Shown piece after piece: positions 1-5,170 of a stretch of 8,652 nucleotides of DNA (positions are counted from its first letter, which is position 1; every line of letters starts with the position of its first letter). The position numbers and the translations under genes are program-made. Where the stretch lies: assembly GCA_937926845.1 (NCBI GenBank), contig CALBBS010000158.1, positions 1 through 8,652 on the forward strand. The letters run 5' to 3'. The stretch is from an uncultured Atopobium sp. (lineage in GTDB: Bacteria; Actinomycetota; Coriobacteriia; Coriobacteriales; Atopobiaceae). Under the pieces are notes generated by a model. It saw nothing but the letters and a program-made list of their open reading frames with translations, searched no databases and was not told the DNA's origin.

Positions 1-1
1 G

Positions 2-685
2 CAGTGGGGTAAGACTCCAGATCAGATTGACAAGTCCATCACAGGTCGCGTTCCAATCTTTGTCGGTGATGATGACCGTTACTTCCCAGGTGCAACCTAT
101 CAAGGCATGCCAAAAGAGGGCTACACCAAGCTCTTTGAGAACATGCTTGACCACGATTTGATTGACGTCTTCCTAGATGTTGATGTCCGTGACATCATGA
201 AGCTCACCGCTTCTAACGTGGCTGTTTGCGAGAAACCATTTGCGGGTGAGGTAATTTACACCGGTCCTCTGGATGAGCTCTTCAACCTTGATCAGGGCGC
301 TCTGCCTTACCGCACACTTGATATGCAGTTTGAGACACTTGATCAGGACCAGTTCCAGCCTGTTGGCACCGTCAATTACACCACCAGTGAAGACTTTACT
401 CGTATCACTGAGTTCAAGAATATGACTGGTCAGGTTCTTCCTGGTAAAACAACTATCATGCGTGAGTACTCACACGCCTATGTTCCAGAGAGTGGCCAGA
501 CTCCTTATTACGCTATTCTCGAGCCAGAGAATCAGGAGCTGTATCGCTCTTACAAGGAGCGCACTTCTGGCATTCTGAACTTCCACGCAGTTGGTCGTCT
601 TGCTGAGTATCGTTACTACGATATGGATGGCGTTGTTGCTTCTGCTTTGGAACTTTCTGACGAGCTTATTGCTCATCAGGCATAG
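2..685 (+). CDS. glf: UDP-galactopyranose mutase, C-terminal part (5' end outside window)
   Basis: Flavoenzyme that interconverts UDP-galactopyranose and UDP-galactofuranose in the cytoplasm, supplying galactofuranose for surface glycans. The reading frame is open to the left edge, and 227 residues remain of a protein that is usually about 370-390 residues, so the N-terminal FAD-binding Rossmann part is missing. Visible hallmarks are a QWGK segment at the very start (the substrate-pocket Trp region), FVGDDDRYFPG, EGYTKLFENML, YTGPLDELF, LPYRTLDMQFE, and the C-terminal GRLAEYRYYDMD segment that in this family contacts FAD. An ATG at 107 lies inside conserved sequence and is not the true start. 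The stop TAG (683-685) overlaps the ribosome-binding site of the next gene, so the two are cotranscribed. The family call is firm; which polymer receives the sugar is inference. Confidence 0.96.
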   Translation, partial: QWGKTPDQIDKSITGRVPIFVGDDDRYFPGATYQGMPKEGYTKLFENMLDHDLIDVFLDVDVRDIMKLTASNVAVCEKPFAGEVIYTGPLDELFNLDQGALPYRTLDMQFETLDQDQFQPVGTVNYTTSEDFTRITEFKNMTGQVLPGKTTIMREYSHAYVPESGQTPYYAILEPENQELYRSYKERTSGILNFHAVGRLAEYRYYDMDGVVASALELSDELIAHQA

Positions 686-694
686 GGAGCTTGC

Positions 695-1729
695 ATGAAA
701 AAGACAATTACTTTTGGTATTCCATGCTATAACTCTTCGGAGTACATGGATCACTGTATTGAGTCTATTCTTGAGGGCTCTGATTATGCCGATGACGTGC
801 AGATTGTTATTGTTGATGACGGCTCTGTAAAGGATGATACTGCCGCTAAAGCTGACGCTTGGCAGGAGCGTTACCCCAACATCATCAAGGCAGTCCATCA
901 GGAAAACGGTGGTCATGGCATTGCTGTTATGAAGGCTGTTTCTCATGCTGACGGTGTGTACTTCAAAAACATTGATTCAGATGACTGGGTAGATGGGGAC
1001 GCTCTGAAGACTTTCCTTCAGCAGCTCCGCACCTTTATTGCCTCTGATAATCCTGTTGACCTGGTACTCTCCAACTACGTCTACGAGCACGTTGAGGATA
1101 ATACCCAAAACTTTGTGGACTATCGCGACGCGGTCCCAACCAACAAGATTATTGGCTGGGAAGAGATTGGCCGCTTCAAGCTGTCTCAGTACCTTTTAAT
1201 GCACGCAATTACCTACCGCGTTGAGGTTCTGCGCTCTGCAAATATCCAGATGCCTGAGCATACCTTCTATGTGGATAACGTCTATGCGTATGTTCCATTC
1301 CCTAAGGTAAAGACTATCTATTACGTTGATGTTGACCTGTATCGTTATTTCATTGGCCGAGACGATCAATCAGTTAACGAGAAGGTCTTAACAAGTCGCG
1401 TTGATCATTATTGGCGCGTAGCGCGCAATATGATGCACGCCTATCACATCTACGACGATATTTCTTCTCCACGTCTTCAGACGTACATGATGAGTTACTT
1501 CACTATCATCATGGCTATCTGCTCAGTCTTCTCTAAGATGAGCGACCGCGAGGACGCTATGGACCAGTTGGAGGAGCTCTGGGATGAGCTTCGTGCTTAT
1601 GACAAGAAGATGTACCGCAAGGCTCGCTACGGTCTTGTAGGCACTGCTACAAACCTTCCTGGCAAGATTGGTAAGACGGTCACTATTGGCGGCTATCGTG
1701 TAGCTCAGAAGGTTGTTAAGTTCAACTAA
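695..1729 (+). CDS. Family 2 glycosyltransferase
   Basis: Inverting GT-A glycosyltransferase of 344 residues that probably adds a sugar to a cell-surface polysaccharide or lipid-linked precursor at the inner face of the membrane. The N-terminal domain shows the GT2 pattern: FGIPCYNSSEYM at 7-18, nucleotide-binding IVDDGS at 39-44, ENGGHGIAVMKAV at 70-82, and the metal-binding DSDDW at 94-98. The C-terminal half is less conserved and has no clear run of transmembrane helices. It starts 9 bases after glf; AGGGAG, overlapping the glf stop, precedes the ATG by about 5-6 bases and supports this start. The glf neighbour suggests UDP-galactofuranose as donor, but that is context and not proven by the sequence. 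It is the last gene of its plus-strand unit, and the non-coding island follows directly. Confidence 0.9.
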   Translation: MKKTITFGIPCYNSSEYMDHCIESILEGSDYADDVQIVIVDDGSVKDDTAAKADAWQERYPNIIKAVHQENGGHGIAVMKAVSHADGVYFKNIDSDDWVDGDALKTFLQQLRTFIASDNPVDLVLSNYVYEHVEDNTQNFVDYRDAVPTNKIIGWEEIGRFKLSQYLLMHAITYRVEVLRSANIQMPEHTFYVDNVYAYVPFPKVKTIYYVDVDLYRYFIGRDDQSVNEKVLTSRVDHYWRVARNMMHAYHIYDDISSPRLQTYMMSYFTIIMAICSVFSKMSDREDAMDQLEELWDELRAYDKKMYRKARYGLVGTATNLPGKIGKTVTIGGYRVAQKVVKFN

Positions 1730-1771
1730 ACATTTGGCACATACAAAAGTAAAAACCCTCGTATCAAACGT

Positions 1772-1815
1772 GAACTGCCTCCCATTTCTTGGACATAAGA
1801 AATGGGAGGCAGTTC
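1772..1815. repeat. Left hairpin of the island: perfect 19-bp stem, 6-nt loop
   Basis: Arms 1772-1790 and 1797-1815 are perfectly complementary, with loop GGACAT. The stem is long and GC-rich at its base. It lies 42 bases after the glycosyltransferase stop and may halt or stabilise that transcript, but no T-run follows the stem on either strand, so it is not a standard intrinsic terminator. The same arm sequence recurs at 2187-2230. Confidence 0.85.
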
Positions 1816-1965
1816 ATATGCGGGTGATTATGATTCTGCAGCGTGTTAGCGTCGGCTTTTAGGCCTGGCGCACAAAATAGCGCAGCTTTGGTAGGTTCTG
1901 CCGAAGAATCGACATGTTCTTAATCAAGATAGCAGGCAGCTAGGCGGTCGCACTACCTGATATGC

Positions 1966-2013
1966 ATCTCTATGCATAAACTTCATCTAATATGCTTAAA
2001 CATGAATAGAGAT
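1966..2013. repeat. Imperfect inverted repeat in the left half of the island
   Basis: ATCTCTATGCAT at 1966-1977 pairs with ATGAATAGAGAT at 2002-2013 with 11 of 12 positions matching, across an AT-rich 24-base loop. The rest of the left half (1816-1965) shows no gene, tRNA or convincing promoter. This could be part of an RNA fold or chance symmetry in AT-rich sequence. Confidence 0.4.
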
Positions 2014-2055
2014 AGATAAGAAATTTAACTATAGGTAAATTCTGTATCTACGGAA

Positions 2056-2182
2056 CACACCTAAGTCAGATATTCTGCTCAGATGCGGGCATTTTACACA
2101 CCTAATGAAGATATTCTGCATGATTGAGGTATTTTCAACGTCATGTATACGTCTTTTTAACAGATTATCCGACTTAGGTGTG
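2056..2182. repeat. Degenerate tandem repeat (41 and 40 nt) enclosed by a 22-bp imperfect inverted repeat
   Basis: Units at 2056-2096 and 2097-2136 both begin CACACCTAA, share GATATTCTG and end in an ATTTT run, with a variable segment in between. An inverted copy of the unit head lies at 2161-2182: its reverse complement matches 2056-2077 at 20 of 22 positions. In single-stranded form the region could fold into one large stem, or alternative stems using either tandem copy. An apparent minus-strand ORF across the region follows the repeat and has no start context, so it is not called as a gene. Confidence 0.7.
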
Positions 2183-2186
2183 TTTT

Positions 2187-2230
2187 GAATCGCCTCCCAT
2201 TTCTCGTGTACAAGAAATGGGAGGCAGTTC
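2187..2230. repeat. Right hairpin of the island, diverged copy of the left hairpin
   Basis: Core arms 2192-2204 and 2213-2225 pair perfectly over 13 bases with an 8-base loop. The outer positions extend the pairing to 2187-2204 / 2213-2230 with a two-base mismatch. The right arm carries the same 19-nt word as the left hairpin, in inverted orientation relative to the element centre. It lies 42 bases beyond the maf stop and may end that transcript, though no T-run follows. Confidence 0.75.
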
Positions 2231-2272
2231 AATCTAATGTGATACGAGGGTTTTGTCATCTATAGAGGCACT

Positions 2273-2935
2273 TTAGTGCTTACGTCCTGCAAGAGCGTGC
2301 TCTAGATAGTCATGATTGCCGGTAAATTTAACCAGCTCGCGAGAAAGCAAAGAGACGGGGAGTCCCACGACATTCTCGTAATCTCCCTGAATGCTCTGAA
2401 CTAGATAGCGACCATTTCCCTGAATGCCGTAAGCTCCAGCCTTGTCCATTGGCTCGCCTGAGGCAACGTATGCAGCAATCTCGTCTTCGGAGAGTTCAAA
2501 GAAGGTGACGTCAGTAGTCTCCACAAACGTTACGGCAACAACAGATGGTGCTCCGTCAGGAGAAGGGGACTTGAAAGCCTTAAAGCGTCGCAGAGCAACA
2601 CCGGTGGATACGTGGTGAGTCTGGCCAGAAAGCTTAGAAAGCATGTGTTTGGCGTCTTCAGCGTCTACAGGCTTGCCAAAAACCTCGCCGTCGTCAGTCC
2701 AGATAATGGTATCTGCGGCAAGCACAATCTCATTGTTGAGCTGCTCAAAGTTAGGCTGCTCCATGAGTTTATAGCAGACCGCAATAGCCTTTTCTTGAGC
2801 CAGGCGTTTTACGAGCGCAAGGGGCTTCTCGTCCTCTCTGCAAGTTTCAACAATATCAGCAGGAATAACCTGTGGATTTATGCCCATAGACTGCAAAAGT
2901 TCAAGGCGTCTAGGGGATTGTGATGCAAGAATCAT
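2273..2935 (-). CDS. maf: Maf family nucleoside triphosphate pyrophosphatase
   Basis: Cytoplasmic house-cleaning enzyme that hydrolyses non-canonical or excess nucleoside triphosphates to monophosphate and pyrophosphate; the family was first described as septum-formation inhibitors. With the chosen start it has 220 residues, slightly longer than the usual 190-200. Motifs in order are ILASQSPRRLELL at 2-14 (phosphate-binding SxSPRR), AADT at 73-76 with the catalytic Asp75, GKPVD from residue 87, LSGQTHHVSTGVAL, and GEPMDKAGAYGIQG near the C-terminus. The last of these resembles the YhdE-type dTTP/UTP-preferring branch more than the YceF branch (inference). A longer frame reaches 2977, but family alignment and AGGA six bases upstream favour the ATG at 2933-2935. 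A terminator separates it from the ferredoxin gene upstream, so it needs its own promoter or readthrough; no strong promoter was seen in the short gap. Confidence 0.94.
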   Translation of the reverse strand: MILASQSPRRLELLQSMGINPQVIPADIVETCREDEKPLALVKRLAQEKAIAVCYKLMEQPNFEQLNNEIVLAADTIIWTDDGEVFGKPVDAEDAKHMLSKLSGQTHHVSTGVALRRFKAFKSPSPDGAPSVVAVTFVETTDVTFFELSEDEIAAYVASGEPMDKAGAYGIQGNGRYLVQSIQGDYENVVGLPVSLLSRELVKFTGNHDYLEHALAGRKH

Positions 2936-2941
2936 GTGCAT

Positions 2942-2945
2942 TCCT
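2942..2945 (-). promoter_or_regulatory. Ribosome-binding site that fixes the maf start
   Basis: AGGA on the minus strand lies six bases before the ATG at 2933-2935. The competing ATG at 2939-2941 directly abuts this AGGA, which is too close for initiation. Confidence 0.6.
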
Positions 2946-2975
2946 ATCAATCGAACGTATGCTGATACTGTACCC

Positions 2976-3013
2976 AAAAAAGAAGCCTGATAGGCGAGAA
3001 ACCCATCAGGCTT
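2976..3013 (-). terminator. Rho-independent terminator of the ferredoxin gene
   Basis: On the minus strand AAGCCTGAT (3005-3013) pairs perfectly with ATCAGGCTT (2983-2991) around a 13-base loop, and a run of six T follows (2976-2981). It lies 31 bases after the ferredoxin stop and before maf, so ferredoxin is probably made as a monocistronic message. Confidence 0.9.
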
Positions 3014-3044
3014 ACATACTAAGAAAGAAAAGCTAAGCTATAAA

Positions 3045-3230
3045 CTAGTCAAGCTCAATAGCGGTGACTGGGCAGCCATCGCAAGCCTCCTGTGCTGCGT
3101 CCTCTGCAGCCTCAGGAACCTCTTCCTCAATAGCGTGAGCAAGACCGTCTTCGCCGATCTCGAATACCTCAGGAGCAGTGCTCTCGCAGAGACCGCAACC
3201 GATGCAATCCTCATTAACTGTTGCCTTCAT
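3045..3230 (-). CDS. Small acidic 4Fe-4S ferredoxin
   Basis: Low-potential electron carrier of 61 residues in the cytoplasm. The first half has C9-I-G-C12-G-L-C15 followed by APEVFEIGEDG, and the C-terminal half ends in C50-D-G-C53-P-V-T-A-I, the pattern of single-cluster [4Fe-4S] ferredoxins. By family precedent Cys9, Cys12, Cys15 and Cys53 ligate the cluster. The position that would supply another ligand in the two-cluster clostridial type is Ala19. Cys50 is an additional cysteine whose role cannot be told from sequence. The middle is highly acidic (EEEVPEAAED), as expected for a soluble electron carrier. A longer frame to 3305 exists, but GGAGAGGA seven bases before the ATG at 3228-3230 and the usual family length support this start. 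It has its own terminator. Redox partners are not indicated by the neighbours. Confidence 0.94.
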   Translation of the reverse strand: MKATVNEDCIGCGLCESTAPEVFEIGEDGLAHAIEEEVPEAAEDAAQEACDGCPVTAIELD

Positions 3231-3237
3231 AATACAT

Positions 3238-3245
3238 TCCTCTCC
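3238..3245 (-). promoter_or_regulatory. Strong ribosome-binding site that fixes the ferredoxin start
   Basis: GGAGAGGA on the minus strand ends seven bases before the ATG at 3228-3230. It rules out the longer upstream frame, whose extra 25 residues also do not resemble the family. Confidence 0.75.
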
Positions 3246-3249
3246 GTAT

Positions 3250-3268
3250 CTCGAGCCCCTTACTCGAG
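3250..3268 (-). promoter_or_regulatory. Paired CTCGAG palindromes in the ferredoxin leader
   Basis: Two CTCGAG words (3250-3255 and 3263-3268) are separated by 7 bases just upstream of the ribosome-binding site. They could form a 6-bp hairpin in the leader or a repeat operator half-site. No regulator is known from this window. Confidence 0.3.
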
Positions 3269-3310
3269 TAATACTTATCTTGCATTCAAGACTACTTGAT
3301 TGCAATGTAT

Positions 3311-3347
3311 TTTTTACACGTTTCTTTGCTGTTATGCAACAACAAAG
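3311..3347 (-). promoter_or_regulatory. Possible ferredoxin promoter overlapping a 10-bp hairpin
   Basis: On the minus strand TTGCAT (3334-3339) and TAAAAA (3311-3316) are spaced by 17 bases, a plausible but weak sigma-70 type -35/-10 pair about 80 bases upstream of the ferredoxin start. The -35 lies in the loop and edge of an inverted repeat, 3324-3333 / 3338-3347, which pairs at 9 of 10 positions (the tenth a possible G-U) around a 4-base loop. This symmetry could be an operator. Confidence 0.3.
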
Positions 3348-3468
3348 ACGCAGATAATTGAAAGAACATTACTTGGAGTAGCAAGTGCACATTTGACCTG
3401 CATATATAAAAGGTTTAATTTTTAGACCAACCGCTTCATTTGGTACAAGTGTCTTGTTAGGGGACAGT

Positions 3469-3999
3469 CTATAGCTCTTTTTTGAGCATAACAATTTTAC
3501 TAGTCCTGTACTCTTCAACAAATCCATTCTTAAAAAACATCCTGACTGATGGATTGTCTATGGCGATATCATCATAGAGCTGTTTAATACCGTTCTGTTT
3601 AGCCGCATCACAGAGCAAATTTAATCCAATGCTGCCGTAGCCCATTTTTCTATATGGTGCGTAGACTATGACATCTGCAAGATAAATATTTTTATCGCTA
3701 TCAAAGTGATAGGCGACCTCTCCAATAAAATGACCGCCGCTATCCATTAAATACCTGTAATAACGTTTATTCTCATGCTTTACAATCCAAAAATCATACC
3801 AGCCATGCCACGCCTCTTTTGGGAAAGGAATTGTACCTCCCCATGCATGGTTATATGACATCGTTTCTTCATCTGCCATCATCTTCTGACGAAACCAAAG
3901 ATCTTCTAATGACGGTGTATAAAGGGTAATGGTGCTTTCGCTTTCTTCTTTCATCAGTAGGTTCACGCGTCCTTTTCTTATCTGTTTTTGGAACCACAT
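3469..3999 (-). CDS. GNAT family N-acetyltransferase
   Basis: Predicted acetyl-CoA-dependent N-acetyltransferase of 176 residues; the substrate is unknown. The GNAT core is visible: a beta-strand segment YRYLMDSGGHFIGEVAYHF (about 81-99), then VIVYAPYRKMGYGSIGLNLL at about 110-129 with the R117-x-x-G120-x-G122 acetyl-CoA pyrophosphate loop, and the late motif DNPSVRMFFKNGFVEEYR (148-165) with the usual Asn and Phe-Lys-Asn-Gly-Phe. The N-terminal 30 residues are poorly conserved. The start at 3999 is supported by AAGAG six bases upstream, overlapping the stop of the VanZ gene; an ATG at 3954 (codon 16) is possible but has no good ribosome-binding site. It is the last gene of a four-gene minus-strand unit. 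Adjacency to VanZ hints at a role in stress or drug tolerance, which is inference only. Confidence 0.88.
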   Translation of the reverse strand: MWFQKQIRKGRVNLLMKEESESTITLYTPSLEDLWFRQKMMADEETMSYNHAWGGTIPFPKEAWHGWYDFWIVKHENKRYYRYLMDSGGHFIGEVAYHFDSDKNIYLADVIVYAPYRKMGYGSIGLNLLCDAAKQNGIKQLYDDIAIDNPSVRMFFKNGFVEEYRTSKIVMLKKEL

Positions 4000-4008
4000 T
4001 TGATGCTC

Positions 4009-5148
4009 TTAAATGTCTTTTTCAGCTTCTGCTTGAGTCTCCGTTTGAGTTTCAACCGTATCAATTACTGCAGACTGTTCTTTTTGTACCGTGCTTATGT
4101 AGTAGGAACCAGAGAGTAGATCAAACAATAAACGTTTGTTCATCAGTATGAGCACGGCGGTAATGATATAGAAGAAAATAAATGCCACAAACATAATTGG
4201 AATCAGTTCGAGAAATAACATCGATTCTGGAGTCTTATTAAAATCATCGATCAAATAGAGCAATCCGTTTGGAACTAGATAGAAATAACCTGTAATAAGT
4301 AAACCTCTTAGCATGGTACGAGGAACTCTTTGTTTTTCGTATGAGAGCTTAAAACGCAATAAGGCGCTACCAAGTGTTTTGCCATTAAAGAGTGGGGCTA
4401 CAGCAAAGTAGAGAGCTATGAACAGTGAAAAAGGAAGCGTTGTCTTTGAGAAGTTATAAGGAATAGCCACAATATACGTATCGATGAGCAATGATAGGCC
4501 AACACGAATTTGGGATACCTGCGAGCCTGCCTCAAGCGCTTCCTTATCAATTTTATCTCTAGAAGGAAGCAGCCAAACGGCCAGCGCGCCAAGAGCGTAT
4601 CCAATGCAACCACCTGTAGTGTTTTGAATAATATCGTCAATATCGGCAAGGCGATACGGTCCTGGATATAAGAAATAAAGACCAGAGAGCTGAGTTAGTT
4701 CAAAGAACAGACTGAGAAGCGCAGTAAGCAAAAGCGTCCTTTTAAAGCTGCATTTGAAATAATATCGAAGATACATACCAAAAGGCATGAGCATTAAAAC
4801 GTTAAAAGCAGGAACGTAAAACGTTGGATCTTTTACTGAAAGAGCCCATGTTGCAGGTTTAGAAATCTCAAAAGGACTTTCTTTTAAGAAATCAAAAACA
4901 AAGGTGAATGGAATCAGATTAAGCATCTGTGTGTAGGTAGTATGAACCGTATCTGGATCTGGCAACGGTAGGATTACCAAGAAATACATGGTAAGTAGAT
5001 ATAAAACAAACGAATATAAAATAATAGTTCTAAGCTTATTGACAGAACCGTATTTGCGATAGTTGAAAATCATATAGGGTAGAGTAATAAAAAATGCCAA
5101 AACAGGAAAGACAAGTATGGCAATTTTGATGGAATTTATATATCCCAT
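4009..5148 (-). CDS. VanZ-like / RDD-domain integral membrane protein
   Basis: Polytopic membrane protein of 379 residues that fuses two families. The N-terminal half (about 45-195) matches VanZ: LNLIPF at 76-81, FNVLMLMPFGMYLRYYF at 115-131, SLFFELTQL at 146-154, and RLADIDDIIQNTTGGCIGY at 166-184 with its Asp cluster. The second half (about 215-345) looks like an RDD domain, with GLSLLIDTYIV, NGKTLGSALLRFKL and RTMLRGLLI bracketing hydrophobic segments. Roughly eight or nine membrane segments can be drawn. The last 30 residues are a polar tail rich in Gln, Glu and Thr, probably disordered. VanZ proteins are linked to teicoplanin resistance in enterococci, but most chromosomal relatives have no proven function. 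AGGAG five bases before the ATG supports the start. It lies 22 bases after the RNA methyltransferase and 9 before the acetyltransferase. Confidence 0.88.
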   Translation of the reverse strand: MGYINSIKIAILVFPVLAFFITLPYMIFNYRKYGSVNKLRTIILYSFVLYLLTMYFLVILPLPDPDTVHTTYTQMLNLIPFTFVFDFLKESPFEISKPATWALSVKDPTFYVPAFNVLMLMPFGMYLRYYFKCSFKRTLLLTALLSLFFELTQLSGLYFLYPGPYRLADIDDIIQNTTGGCIGYALGALAVWLLPSRDKIDKEALEAGSQVSQIRVGLSLLIDTYIVAIPYNFSKTTLPFSLFIALYFAVAPLFNGKTLGSALLRFKLSYEKQRVPRTMLRGLLITGYFYLVPNGLLYLIDDFNKTPESMLFLELIPIMFVAFIFFYIITAVLILMNKRLLFDLLSGSYYISTVQKEQSAVIDTVETQTETQAEAEKDI

Positions 5149-5170
5149 TACATCTCCTGAATAACCCTAT

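Larger units (their letters stand above)
1752..2254. mobile_element. Candidate non-autonomous element (MITE-like) with 15-bp terminal inverted repeats and subterminal hairpins
   Basis: A 503-bp segment fills most of the 543-bp gap between the convergent glycosyltransferase and maf genes. Its ends are a perfect 15-bp inverted repeat, AAAACCCTCGTATCA at 1752-1766 and its reverse complement at 2240-2254. Inside each terminus, after 5 and 9 bases, sits a hairpin made of the same word GAACTGCCTCCCATTTCTT. The two ends therefore have the same order: terminal repeat, short spacer, hairpin. No transposase or other convincing ORF lies inside; the only sizeable frame (2029-2259, minus) runs through the repeats. 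No clear target-site duplication is seen (left flank ends AAAGTA, right flank begins GTCATC). A decayed insertion sequence or a structured RNA locus are alternatives. The symmetry is seen directly; mobility is inference. Confidence 0.45.

Noticed and set aside
470..946. Minus-strand ORF of 158 codons opposite glf and the glycosyltransferase
   Set aside because: It spans two well-supported plus-strand genes and has no family features; it is a shadow frame.
1772..1815. Rho-independent terminator after the glycosyltransferase
   Set aside because: The stem is excellent but no T-run follows it on the plus strand, so it is listed as a hairpin only.
2056..2136. Possible CRISPR-like array
   Set aside because: Only two degenerate units are present with no uniform spacers and no cas genes nearby.
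2029..2259. Minus-strand ORF of 76 codons in the island
   Set aside because: It runs through the tandem repeats and a hairpin, its sequence mirrors the repeat pattern, and no ribosome-binding site precedes it.
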